Source of the DNA: Flavobacteriaceae bacterium UBA4439 | GTDB taxonomy: Bacteria > Bacteroidota > Bacteroidia > Flavobacteriales > Flavobacteriaceae | Assembly: GCA_002390455.1 (NCBI GenBank) | Contig: DGPN01000025.1 | Location: forward strand, 1-41,587 | Length of the DNA: 41,587 nucleotides | Direction of reading: 5' to 3' | Made by a program: the position numbers and the translations under genes | The notes under the pieces: model-generated | Told to the model about the DNA's origin: nothing | Database searches by the model: none | Seen by the model: only the letters and a program-made list of their open reading frames with translations | In this document: one piece after another, positions 16,666 through 24,553 of the stretch | How positions within the stretch are numbered: the first letter of the stretch is position 1 | How the letters are laid out: every line of letters starts with the position of its first letter

Positions 16666-16680
16666 AATTTTAAATTTGAT

Positions 16681-19569
16681 TCAACGCATAGCTTGGTACA
16701 ATAGAGAAATGGGGTGCAATGCCTTACGGCTGGTTCCATCAGAAATTTGATGTCTGCAGCTGGTTCCGTTGGCGGCCACTAAGGTTGTTGCGTCCATTTT
16801 TCTGATGGAGGGAAAAAGACGTTCCTCTCCAATTTTTTGACTGATTTCAAAATGTTCTGCTTCATATCCAAATGACCCTGCCATTCCACAACATCCTGTG
16901 GACAGTAAGGTTACCTTATAATTCTTGGGTAAATTAAGTATTTTGAAAGTATCCGCTGGATTACCCAGTGATTTTTGATAACAATGGGCGTGTATCTTAA
17001 TATTTTTTCCTTGGTCGGTAAAAGCATTGGTCGAAAGGTGACCTTTATCTATCTCATTGGCCAAAAACTCTTCAATTAAAAAACAATTTTCGGCCAACTT
17101 TTTTGCGTTGCTTTGGTCGTTGGCCAGTTTTAGATATTCATCCTTGAAGGTATAAAGGGCCGAGGGTTCAATTCCCAATAATGGAATTTCTGAATTGACA
17201 AGATCTTTGTATAGGGCTACATTCTGATTGGCACAAGCTTTGGCTTGTTCCAAAAAGCCTTTTGAAATATAGCTTCGTCCACTTTCTGTAGAGGGTAGAA
17301 TGTTTACATAATACCCCAAACGCTTGAGGACTTCAAAGGCATCACGACCAGTTTTAACATCCAAATAGTTGGTAAACTCATCGAGATAAAGATAGACCTG
17401 ACGTTTGGATTGGGGCTGGTGTTGTTTGATCAGTTGTTGGTCTAGCGGTGCAAAAAGTTTGGGAAGGGAACGCGCCGACGCAATCCCTAGGGTTTTTTTG
17501 ATAAGACTTCCTAAAAACGGAATTTGAAAAACTCCATTTTGAATGCTTCTGACGGGATTGAGGATTTTACTCATTTTTCCGTTGAATGCAAAAATTCGAT
17601 CCCTCAGTCCAGGTCGATGTTTTTTTTGATATTGGTAGAGGAACTCTGCTTTGTAGGTTGCCATATCCACACTACTTGGACATTCTGAAGCACAAGCTTT
17701 ACAACTGATACACAAATCCATCACTTGCTTAATCTGTGGGTTATCGAATGGGTTTTTGGAATCGCTATTGGTCAATGCCTCTCGAAGTATATTGGCCCTA
17801 CCGCGGGTACTGTCCTTTTCGTCTTTGGTGGCACGATAGCTGGGGCAAATGGTAGCGTCGGTTGTGGTTTTGCGGCAATCGCCCGAGCCATTACATTTTT
17901 CCACTGCCCTCAATATGCCCTGATCGGCGCTGAAGTCCATATAGGTATCCACCTGGGGCTCTTTTCGATCGGTTTGGAAGCGCAGATTTTGATCCATCGG
18001 TAAGGGATCAACGATTTTACCGGGATTAAAAATAGAATCAGGATCAAAAATTTGCTTTATTTTTTTGATCAATTCATAGTTGCTTTCTCCCAGCATGAGC
18101 GGAATGAATTCTGAACGCACAATACCATCGCCGTGTTCCCCACTCATCGATCCCTTATATTTTTTGACCAGATGGGCTACATCAGTGGTAATGGCTTTGA
18201 ATTGATCTACCCCCTCTTTCTTTTTTAAGTTCAAAATGGGCCTCAAATGCAACTCCCCTGCCCCTGCATGGGCGTAATAAACTGGATTTTGATCGTATTT
18301 TTTCATCAGAGCAGTAAACGCAGCAATATAATCAGCCAATTGATCCACTGGTACTGCCGTATCCTCAATACATGCTACAGCTTTTTCATCACCAACGATA
18401 TTACCCAAAAGGCCCAAGCCCGCACTTCTGAGATTTAAAGCGGATTGTATTTCTTCTCCTTTTAGAATAGAAAAATCATAGGATAGATTGATTTTTTGTA
18501 GGGTTTTGATTAGGGAATCCAACCGCAGTTGAAGATCTTTTTCTGTGGTGGCTCTTAGTTCAAGCATCAGTATGCCTTGAGGGTCTCCTTTGAGAAAAAA
18601 TCTATTTTTGGTCTGAGCAAGGTTATTTTTGGTACAGTCCAATATGGTTTTATCCATCATCTCACAGGTATATAGTGGATGTTTCATCAAAGGGGCTACA
18701 GATTGTAGGCAGTTTTCTATACTGTCGTAATGCGCTGCGACCATCACTGCCTCTTTCGGAGGAATTGCATCCAGTGAAAGGGTAATGGAAGTGACAAATG
18801 CCAGTGAACCTTCACTTCCGGTCAACAATTTTGATAGATTGATCACTGGAGATGATGGGTGGATAAAGTTATCGAGAAGGGCATCCAAGGCATAGCCTGA
18901 ATTGCGGCGGTGAACAGAAGCTTGGGGATACTCACTGCGTATGTTTTCTTGATGCAATGGATCGGAGAGTTTTTCAACGATAAATCGATAAATGTCCCCC
19001 TCTAAGTTCTGTTGTTTTTCTTTTTCGCGGTATTGCTCTACTGTCAAATCTTCGAAAGTAACAACACTCCCATCGTATAAAACACATTCCAAAGCGAGAA
19101 CTTTATCGCGGGTGACACCGTACTTGATGGAAGTGGTGCCAGAGGAATTATTACCCGTCATCCCACCAATAGTACAGCGGTTAGAGGTGGAAGTATTGGG
19201 GCCAAAGAACAATTGATAAGGGGCTAAAAAATCATTGAGGTCGTCTCGAACCATTCCAGGCTGGACGACGATTTTTTTGGCCTTAGAATCAAAATCTATG
19301 ATCTGATTGAAATGTTTTGAAACATCTACCACTAAGCCTTTTCCTACAACCTGACCTGCCAATGAAGTTCCTCCAGCCCTTGGAATCAAGGGCATTTTGT
19401 TTTTCCTTGCAAAATCGACCAATTCAATGATGTCTTCCTTGTTTTTGGGAAAACAAACACCCGCAGGGTAGATCTTGTAAACGGATGCATCTGTTGCGTA
19501 TAGTTGACGATGGAGTACATCGTCTTTGACCTGAAGGCGTTTGAGGCCACTATAATCGTATTTTAACAT
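16681..19569 (-). CDS. Fused FAD-linked 2-hydroxyacid dehydrogenase / Fe-S protein (GlcD-GlcF or YdiJ type)
   Basis: The 962-residue protein joins a PCMH-type FAD domain (about 30-270; PRAGGTSLAGQVVG and GNNSSGTTSIKYG bind FAD), an FAD-oxidase C-terminal domain (AHAGAGELHLRP, SGEHGDGIVR) and an iron-sulphur half. Cysteine clusters are CNGSGDC (about 557) and CISCKACASECP (about 620). The C-terminal cysteine-rich CCG-type motifs are HCYQKSL (about 860) and STGCCGMAGSFGYE (about 893). Fusions of this design oxidise D-lactate, glycolate or D-2-hydroxyglutarate (as E. coli YdiJ) and pass electrons to a membrane or soluble acceptor. The exact substrate is not determined. It leads the minus-strand run with the PhyH gene. 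Confidence 0.9.
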   Translation of the reverse strand: MLKYDYSGLKRLQVKDDVLHRQLYATDASVYKIYPAGVCFPKNKEDIIELVDFARKNKMPLIPRAGGTSLAGQVVGKGLVVDVSKHFNQIIDFDSKAKKIVVQPGMVRDDLNDFLAPYQLFFGPNTSTSNRCTIGGMTGNNSSGTTSIKYGVTRDKVLALECVLYDGSVVTFEDLTVEQYREKEKQQNLEGDIYRFIVEKLSDPLHQENIRSEYPQASVHRRNSGYALDALLDNFIHPSSPVINLSKLLTGSEGSLAFVTSITLSLDAIPPKEAVMVAAHYDSIENCLQSVAPLMKHPLYTCEMMDKTILDCTKNNLAQTKNRFFLKGDPQGILMLELRATTEKDLQLRLDSLIKTLQKINLSYDFSILKGEEIQSALNLRSAGLGLLGNIVGDEKAVACIEDTAVPVDQLADYIAAFTALMKKYDQNPVYYAHAGAGELHLRPILNLKKKEGVDQFKAITTDVAHLVKKYKGSMSGEHGDGIVRSEFIPLMLGESNYELIKKIKQIFDPDSIFNPGKIVDPLPMDQNLRFQTDRKEPQVDTYMDFSADQGILRAVEKCNGSGDCRKTTTDATICPSYRATKDEKDSTRGRANILREALTNSDSKNPFDNPQIKQVMDLCISCKACASECPSSVDMATYKAEFLYQYQKKHRPGLRDRIFAFNGKMSKILNPVRSIQNGVFQIPFLGSLIKKTLGIASARSLPKLFAPLDQQLIKQHQPQSKRQVYLYLDEFTNYLDVKTGRDAFEVLKRLGYYVNILPSTESGRSYISKGFLEQAKACANQNVALYKDLVNSEIPLLGIEPSALYTFKDEYLKLANDQSNAKKLAENCFLIEEFLANEIDKGHLSTNAFTDQGKNIKIHAHCYQKSLGNPADTFKILNLPKNYKVTLLSTGCCGMAGSFGYEAEHFEISQKIGEERLFPSIRKMDATTLVAANGTSCRHQISDGTSRKALHPISLLYQAMR

Positions 19570-19604
19570 TCAATAGAGACTATATGTAAAGATAATTTAT
19601 TAAT

Positions 19605-19612
19605 TAGATTTG
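19605..19612 (+). promoter_or_regulatory. TAnnTTTG -7 box upstream of the TlpA-like gene
   Basis: TAGATTTG fits the Bacteroidota -7 consensus and lies 64 bases before the ATG, in the region between divergent genes. A matching -33 TTG is not evident. On the opposite strand TATCTTTA (complement of 19587-19594), one mismatch from consensus, could serve the divergent dehydrogenase gene. Confidence 0.3.
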
Positions 19613-19676
19613 CGTTGTTAATATAAGAAAGCTTATTTAGAAGATAAAAGCTTTAAAAAATGATTAATTTAGCCCT

Positions 19677-20786
19677 ATGATGAAAAATATTTTTTGCCTA
19701 GTTTCGACTGTAATTTTTCTGGCTTGTTCCAGCAACGACAACGAATTTAAGATCAAAGGCTCTGTTGATTTAAAAGACGGTAATATGGTTTACCGCGTTG
19801 TGGCTGATGCCAATCAACAACCTTTAATTATTGATTCTACTGCTGTAGTTGGCGGTAATTTTGAAATGAGCGGTATTACTGAGTCGCCCGAAATTAACTT
19901 TTTTTCTGTTCAAAACGTTAGAGGAAACTTTCCTTTCGTTGTTGAATCGGGAGACATTAGAATTTCTCTATACAAAGATAGCTTGATGAGTTCCAAAGCA
20001 TTGGGAACTGTTTCCAATGAGGCTTTTATGAAATACAAAACCGAAACCAAAGTATTTATTAACTCAATGAATGATATTGGAAAGGATTTGCAACAGGCCA
20101 ACATGACCAGAGATAGTCTTTTGGCGGTCGATCTTCAAGATCAATACAAAGACGTCCAAGATCAAATTAAAGATTATGAGGTTCAGTTTATAAAAGACAA
20201 TCCAGACTCTTATGTATCTGCTTTGATCCTCGAACGTTTTGTCATGACTAAGCAAATGACAAATGAGGAAGCCAAACCCATGTTTGATAATCTAACTCCA
20301 AGAATTAAAGGGAGTAAAACAGGGGTAAAACTGGAAGAAGCTCTCAATACTCCCAAACCTCCAGCTGAGGTGGGACAAATTGCTCCTGATTTTGAAGGAC
20401 CTGGGCCAACGGGCCAATTGGTCAAGTTGCAAGAGAATTTAGCTAAGATCACCATTGTTGACTTTTGGGCATCATGGTGTCGTCCATGTCGTGTTGAAAA
20501 TCCTAATTTGGTGAAGACGTATAACAAACTCAAAGCCAAAGGCCTGAATGTAGTGGGTGTCTCACTGGATAAAAGTAAAGCCAGTTGGGTCAAAGCCATC
20601 GAGGATGATGGTTTACAATGGTCCCACGTGTCCCATCTTCAACATTGGAATGAACCCATTGCCAAAGCTTATCAAGTAAGATCCATACCCGCTACCTTTA
20701 TTTTAGATCAGAATGGCAAAATATTGGCCAAAAACCTGAGGGGCAAAGCCCTTGAACAAAAGGTTGAAGAATTACTTAGCAACTAG
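19677..20786 (+). CDS. TlpA-like thioredoxin-domain lipoprotein with DUF4369 domain
   Basis: The 369-residue protein begins with a lipoprotein signal ending in VIFLAC (Cys17). Residues about 22-120 look like the DUF4369 beta domain found in Bacteroidota thiol proteins (KIKGSVDLKDGNMVYRV). A charged helical linker follows, then an AhpC/TSA-Redoxin type thioredoxin domain (about 235-369) with the redox motif WCRPC (Cys268, Cys271) after TIVDFWAS and the cis-proline loop SIPATF. Such proteins are membrane-anchored reductases acting on cell-envelope disulfides, for example in cytochrome c maturation; the partner is unknown. It stands alone, divergent from the dehydrogenase and convergent with the rhomboid gene. 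Confidence 0.92.
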   Translation: MMKNIFCLVSTVIFLACSSNDNEFKIKGSVDLKDGNMVYRVVADANQQPLIIDSTAVVGGNFEMSGITESPEINFFSVQNVRGNFPFVVESGDIRISLYKDSLMSSKALGTVSNEAFMKYKTETKVFINSMNDIGKDLQQANMTRDSLLAVDLQDQYKDVQDQIKDYEVQFIKDNPDSYVSALILERFVMTKQMTNEEAKPMFDNLTPRIKGSKTGVKLEEALNTPKPPAEVGQIAPDFEGPGPTGQLVKLQENLAKITIVDFWASWCRPCRVENPNLVKTYNKLKAKGLNVVGVSLDKSKASWVKAIEDDGLQWSHVSHLQHWNEPIAKAYQVRSIPATFILDQNGKILAKNLRGKALEQKVEELLSN

Positions 20787-20793
20787 CTAGTTG
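20780..20793. repeat. Perfect 14-bp palindrome between convergent stop codons
   Basis: CAACTAGCTAGTTG is its own reverse complement. It includes the TAG stop of the TlpA-like gene and ends exactly where the rhomboid stop codon begins. It could form a short 5-bp hairpin on either strand. There is no T-run, so it is not a standard intrinsic terminator. Confidence 0.4.
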
Positions 20794-21441
20794 TCAGAAT
20801 TTCTGTTTAAAAATAATTGCTGCTGTAATTAGGGTTGCAGCCAGTATAATCAAGGTAAACCCTGAGTCGATTATTACACTGGGTACAAAAGCAATGGTGG
20901 CCAACAGACCTGCGATGGCACCACCAAAATGGGCAGTATGCCCGATATTGTCTTTTTGTTTTCTCATTCCGTAAATGGTATAAACCATATAAAGGGCTGC
21001 CATGAGATAACCTGGAAGAGGGAATGGGAAAAAGAGCAGCATCATTTTCATATCTGGATACAATAGAATAGCACTGAAAACAACCCCAGAAACAGCACCA
21101 CTGGCTCCCACGGCCGTGTAATCGTTTTGTTTATTGTGATATCTATATGATAGATAATTTCCCAAATAAAGACTGGTGAGATACAGGGCTAAAAACTTCA
21201 TTTCTCCCAAACTATTGACAACATATCCCGCAAAAAAATAAAAGGACAACATATTGACAAACAAGTGATTGAAGTCAACGTGAAGAAACCCAGAACTCCA
21301 CATACGTATTTGTTCTCCCGCTTTGATTTTACCAATTTGAAATTGATACTTATTAAAAAAAGGCTGGTTTTTAAAACCTAAAAACGAAAGTAAAACATTG
21401 GAGATTATTATGGCGGTCACAACCGATGGAAGGGTAATCAT
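20794..21441 (-). CDS. Rhomboid-family intramembrane serine protease
   Basis: The 215-residue polytopic membrane protein has the rhomboid catalytic dyad: Ser114 in GASGAVSG and His171 in HTAHFGGAIAG. The HVDFNHLFVNM segment before them corresponds to the conserved histidine/asparagine helix (oxyanion) of rhomboids. About six hydrophobic segments are visible. It would cleave membrane-embedded substrates within the inner membrane; targets are unknown. The gene is divergent from the acyltransferase gene with only 49 bases between starts, and each strand carries its own -7 box there. Confidence 0.92.
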   Translation of the reverse strand: MITLPSVVTAIIISNVLLSFLGFKNQPFFNKYQFQIGKIKAGEQIRMWSSGFLHVDFNHLFVNMLSFYFFAGYVVNSLGEMKFLALYLTSLYLGNYLSYRYHNKQNDYTAVGASGAVSGVVFSAILLYPDMKMMLLFFPFPLPGYLMAALYMVYTIYGMRKQKDNIGHTAHFGGAIAGLLATIAFVPSVIIDSGFTLIILAATLITAAIIFKQKF

Positions 21442-21460
21442 TAAGATATTTTTTGAGAAA

Positions 21461-21468
21461 CAAATATA
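21461..21468 (-). promoter_or_regulatory. TAnnTTTG -7 box for the rhomboid gene
   Basis: Read on the minus strand this is TATATTTG, an exact TAnnTTTG match, about 20 bases before the rhomboid start codon. It is separated by one base from the oppositely directed box of the acyltransferase gene. Confidence 0.4.
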
Positions 21469-21469
21469 C

Positions 21470-21477
21470 TATCTTTG
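21470..21477 (+). promoter_or_regulatory. TAnnTTTG -7 box for the acyltransferase gene
   Basis: TATCTTTG is an exact match to the Bacteroidota -7 consensus and ends 13 bases before the TTG start codon, implying a leader of roughly ten bases. A TTG lies at 21453-21455, but the 14-base spacing is shorter than usual. Confidence 0.42.
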
Positions 21478-21490
21478 AAAAAAAATCGCC

Positions 21491-22375
21491 TTGAAAAGAG
21501 TTGCTTACCTTGTATATTATTCATTTATCTACACTATCGCCTCAATTCCATTCAGTATTCTGTATGTTTTTTCTGACGTCTTGAGCTTCTTGCTATACAA
21601 TATTCTGGGTTATAGAAAAAAAATAGTGCGATCCAACCTTAACAAGGCTTTTCCTGACAAAAGTGAGGCGGAACTCAAGTGGATCGAAAAAAGATTTTAT
21701 ACAAACTTTTGTGACATTACTCTCGAAGCATTTAAGTCGTTTAAAATGAGTTCTGAGGAAATGCAAAAAAGAATGGTTTTTAAGAATCTTGATGTTTTGA
21801 CCCAATTTGAGAAAGAAAACAGAAGTGCCATCATCATGTGTGGTCATTATGCCAGTTGGGAATGGATGTTGTCCGTGGGTTATCATACGGTTTCTCAGGG
21901 ATACGGCATCTATAGTCCTCTTATGAACAAATACCTCAATGATTTGGTCATTAAGATCAGAAAAAAGCACCGTGGGGAATTACTGTCCCGATACAATGCG
22001 ATTGAAAATATTAAAAATCTACACCAGAACGGAACGGTAGGGATCTATGGTTTTGTCAGTGATCAATCTCCACAACCCAAGCCAAAATCCTACTGGAGGC
22101 CTTTTCTGGGAGTCAAAGTCCCCGTTTTTGTAGGGGCAGAAATGGTTGCTAGAGAATTGGATTTTGGAGTGGTATATGCCAAAATTAATCGTGTCAAAAG
22201 GGGCTTCTACGAGGCCAGTTTTGAGCTAATTACCGATCAACCAAAAAAAACGGAAATAAATCGAATAACAGATACGTTTACCGAATGGTTGGAGCAGGAT
22301 GTATATTGTGATCCAACCCAATACTTGTGGACGCACAGGCGCTTTAAGCACGCTCACAAAGCACCCAAGGATTAA
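21491..22375 (+). CDS. Lysophospholipid / lipid A acyltransferase (LpxL/HtrB family)
   Basis: The 294-residue membrane-associated protein matches the LpxL/HtrB acyltransferases, which add secondary acyl chains to lipid A precursors. The catalytic HX4E motif is His119-Tyr-Ala-Ser-Trp-Glu124 in CGHYASWEW. An N-terminal hydrophobic segment (about 5-40) anchors it, and SNLNKAFPDKSEAE is typical of the family. Flavobacterial members may also acylate aminolipids, so lipid A is likely but not certain. The start is TTG at 21491: an in-frame TGA lies 15 bases upstream and no ATG is available. The stop codon overlaps the convergent glmM stop. Confidence 0.9.
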   Translation: MKRVAYLVYYSFIYTIASIPFSILYVFSDVLSFLLYNILGYRKKIVRSNLNKAFPDKSEAELKWIEKRFYTNFCDITLEAFKSFKMSSEEMQKRMVFKNLDVLTQFEKENRSAIIMCGHYASWEWMLSVGYHTVSQGYGIYSPLMNKYLNDLVIKIRKKHRGELLSRYNAIENIKNLHQNGTVGIYGFVSDQSPQPKPKSYWRPFLGVKVPVFVGAEMVARELDFGVVYAKINRVKRGFYEASFELITDQPKKTEINRITDTFTEWLEQDVYCDPTQYLWTHRRFKHAHKAPKD

Positions 22376-23754
22376 ACCATCTCCTCAATCTCTCTTAAAA
22401 ACCGTTCTGCCAATTCATTGGCTTCCTTTTGGTTTTTTGCCTCGGTATATACCCTAATAATGGGTTCTGTATTGGATTTTCTCAGGTGCACCCAAGAGGA
22501 TTCAAAAGCAATTTTAACCCCATCTATGGTTTCGGGATTTTTTTCAGAATATTTCTTTTCTACTTCTTTGAGAAGTACATCCACATCCATTCCTTCTGAC
22601 AAAGAGATTTTGGCTTTGCTCATAGCATAATCTGGATAGGAAGCCCTCAATTCAGAAACTTTTTGATTGTTTTCCGTTAGAAGGCTTAAGAATAGTGCAA
22701 CGCCAACCAGTGCATCTCGACCGTAATGCAAATCAGGATAAATGATACCGCCATTGCCTTCCCCTCCTATTATAGCTTTGACTTCTTTCATTTTTTCAAC
22801 CACATTCACTTCACCCACTGCACTGGCATAATAGACACCATTTCTTCGTTGAGTGATATCTGACAGTGCTCGAGTGGAGGAAAGATTAGAGACGGTATCT
22901 CCTGGCGTTTTTGACAGTACATAGTCAGAACAAGCAACCAATGTGTATTCTTCTCCGAAAACGGCTCCATTTTCATCGACAAAAGCCAGTCGGTCAACAT
23001 CAGGATCGACTACAATTCCAAAATCAGCATTTTCAGCTACTACTTTTTCAGAGAGTGCTGTTAGGTGTTCTTTTAGAGGTTCGGGATTGTGAGGGAAATG
23101 TCCTGTAGGGTCGCAGTAAATGGGAATGCAAGTTACACCAAGGGCCTCCAAAAGAAGGGGGATGGCAATCCCACCAGTTGAATTTACAGCATCGACGACC
23201 ACTTTGAATTTTTTGTGGCGAATACCCTCTGCATTGACCAAGGACAAGTCTAAGACTTTTTGAACATGGTCTTCTATAGCTCCTTTGACTGAAATGACTT
23301 TTCCCAGATTATCGATGGAAGCATATTCAAAATCCTTTTTTTCGGCAATTTCTAATACGGCTTTTCCCGACGCAGCATTTAAAAACTCACCCTTTTCATT
23401 AAGTAGCTTTAGGGCGTTCCATTGCTTGGGATTATGACTGGCAGTGATGATGATACCGCCATGAGCCTGATGTTGGGTTACTGACATTTCTACTGTTGGA
23501 GTGGTGGAGAGTCCAACATCCAACACTTCTATACCAAAGCCTACCAAAGTTTGGTTGACCAGTCCTTGTATCATGCTGCCAGAAATCCTGGCATCTCTCC
23601 CTACTACGACTTTGTAGTGTTTTGCATCCTGATTATTTTTTAACCAACTGGCATAGGCAGAAGTAAACAAAACGGTGTCTAGTGGGGTAAGGTTGTCAGA
23701 AGTTTTACCTCCAATGGTGCCTCTGATTCCTGATATAGATTTTATTAAAGTCAT
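22372..23754 (-). CDS. glmM: Phosphoglucosamine mutase
   Basis: GlmM converts glucosamine-6-phosphate to glucosamine-1-phosphate, feeding peptidoglycan and lipid A synthesis. The 460-residue alpha-D-phosphohexomutase has the phosphoserine loop TASHNPKQWN (Ser106), the metal loop DPDVDRLAF, the sugar-binding GGEGNGG and the C-terminal phosphate loop RKSNTEPIIRVYTEA. The start is the ATG at 23754, giving MTLIKSISGIRGTIGG; the TTG at 23760 lies within a promoter-like box. It sits next to the lipid A acyltransferase gene, convergent, with overlapping stop codons. Confidence 0.93.
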   Translation of the reverse strand: MTLIKSISGIRGTIGGKTSDNLTPLDTVLFTSAYASWLKNNQDAKHYKVVVGRDARISGSMIQGLVNQTLVGFGIEVLDVGLSTTPTVEMSVTQHQAHGGIIITASHNPKQWNALKLLNEKGEFLNAASGKAVLEIAEKKDFEYASIDNLGKVISVKGAIEDHVQKVLDLSLVNAEGIRHKKFKVVVDAVNSTGGIAIPLLLEALGVTCIPIYCDPTGHFPHNPEPLKEHLTALSEKVVAENADFGIVVDPDVDRLAFVDENGAVFGEEYTLVACSDYVLSKTPGDTVSNLSSTRALSDITQRRNGVYYASAVGEVNVVEKMKEVKAIIGGEGNGGIIYPDLHYGRDALVGVALFLSLLTENNQKVSELRASYPDYAMSKAKISLSEGMDVDVLLKEVEKKYSEKNPETIDGVKIAFESSWVHLRKSNTEPIIRVYTEAKNQKEANELAERFLREIEEMV

Positions 23755-23757
23755 ACT

Positions 23758-23765
23758 CAAAGATA
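23758..23765 (-). promoter_or_regulatory. TAnnTTTG -7 box abutting the glmM start codon
   Basis: Read on the minus strand this is TATCTTTG, an exact consensus match ending four bases before the glmM ATG. If it is used with normal spacing, transcription would begin at or next to the A of the start codon, giving a leaderless or nearly leaderless mRNA. Confidence 0.42.
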
Positions 23766-23845
23766 ATCATTGAACTATTTTAGCCGACTCATTTTATTGA
23801 TAAAACTTCAAATTTTTAATGCATGATGCACTGATTCAATTGTAT

Positions 23846-23853
23846 TAATTTTG
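23846..23853 (+). promoter_or_regulatory. TAnnTTTG -7 box upstream of the AcpH-like gene
   Basis: TAATTTTG matches the -7 consensus and lies 25 bases before the ATG at 23879. A -33 TTG at proper spacing is not clear. Confidence 0.38.
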
Positions 23854-23878
23854 ACTTGAATTATAGATCAACAAAACA

Positions 23879-24466
23879 ATGAATTACCTTGCGCATGTTT
23901 ATCTTTCTGGCTCAAATAAACATCTAGCCATCGGAAACTTTATTGCCGATCATGTGAAAGGGAAAGCTTACTTGGAATATCCCGAGTCCATTCAAAATGG
24001 GATTTTACTGCATCGAAAAATTGATTGTTTTACCGATAAACATCCGGTTTTTAAGAAAAACGTCACCTTATTATTTCCAAAATTCCGACACTACAGCAGG
24101 GTCATTGTCGATATGTTTTTTGATCATTTTTTGGCCGCCCGTTGGGAACACTATCATCCCGATCCACTGGAGGAGTTCAGTAGAAAGTTTTACACCATGA
24201 TGGAGGGATATTCAGATCATCTACCCGATAAAACCAAAAAAATGTTACCAATCATCTCAAAATACAACTGGTTTGTAGCCTATCGATCTCTTGAAGGCTT
24301 GGAAAATATCCTTTTTCAAATGTCACAACGAACGCAGTTCTCTTCTAATATGTCTTTGGCAATTCCAGATTTGCAAAAAAATTATTCCAAAGTTGCTTTG
24401 GACTTTACCGTTTTTTTTGATGAATTAAAAGATTTTGTACAGTTAGAAAAAGAGAACTTTAGCTAG
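23879..24466 (+). CDS. Acyl carrier protein phosphodiesterase-like protein (AcpH / DUF479 family)
   Basis: The 195-residue protein resembles AcpH, which removes the 4'-phosphopantetheine arm from acyl carrier protein and belongs to an HD-like hydrolase fold. Family hallmarks are the start MNYLAHVYLS, GNFIADHVKGK, GILLHRKIDCFTDKHP and RVIVDMFFDHFLA, which contain the conserved metal-binding His and Asp residues. In Flavobacteria the real substrate has not been shown as far as I know. It is a single gene 87 bases upstream of uvrA on the same strand, but uvrA has its own promoter-like elements. Confidence 0.9.
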   Translation: MNYLAHVYLSGSNKHLAIGNFIADHVKGKAYLEYPESIQNGILLHRKIDCFTDKHPVFKKNVTLLFPKFRHYSRVIVDMFFDHFLAARWEHYHPDPLEEFSRKFYTMMEGYSDHLPDKTKKMLPIISKYNWFVAYRSLEGLENILFQMSQRTQFSSNMSLAIPDLQKNYSKVALDFTVFFDELKDFVQLEKENFS

Positions 24467-24509
24467 CTTTTTTGGACATTAAATGAGTGATAAGTTAAGA
24501 TGTCAACTG

Positions 24510-24542
24510 TTGTAGAATTACCCTTTTAAATTGTTATTTTTG
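24510..24542 (+). promoter_or_regulatory. Bacteroidota-type promoter of uvrA
   Basis: A -33 type TTG (24510-24512) is followed after 22 bases by the -7 box TATTTTTG (24535-24542). Both match the TTG / TAnnTTTG consensus with spacing in the accepted range. The predicted transcript would start only about eight bases before the uvrA ATG. Confidence 0.55.
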
Positions 24543-24553
24543 CAAGATTGACT

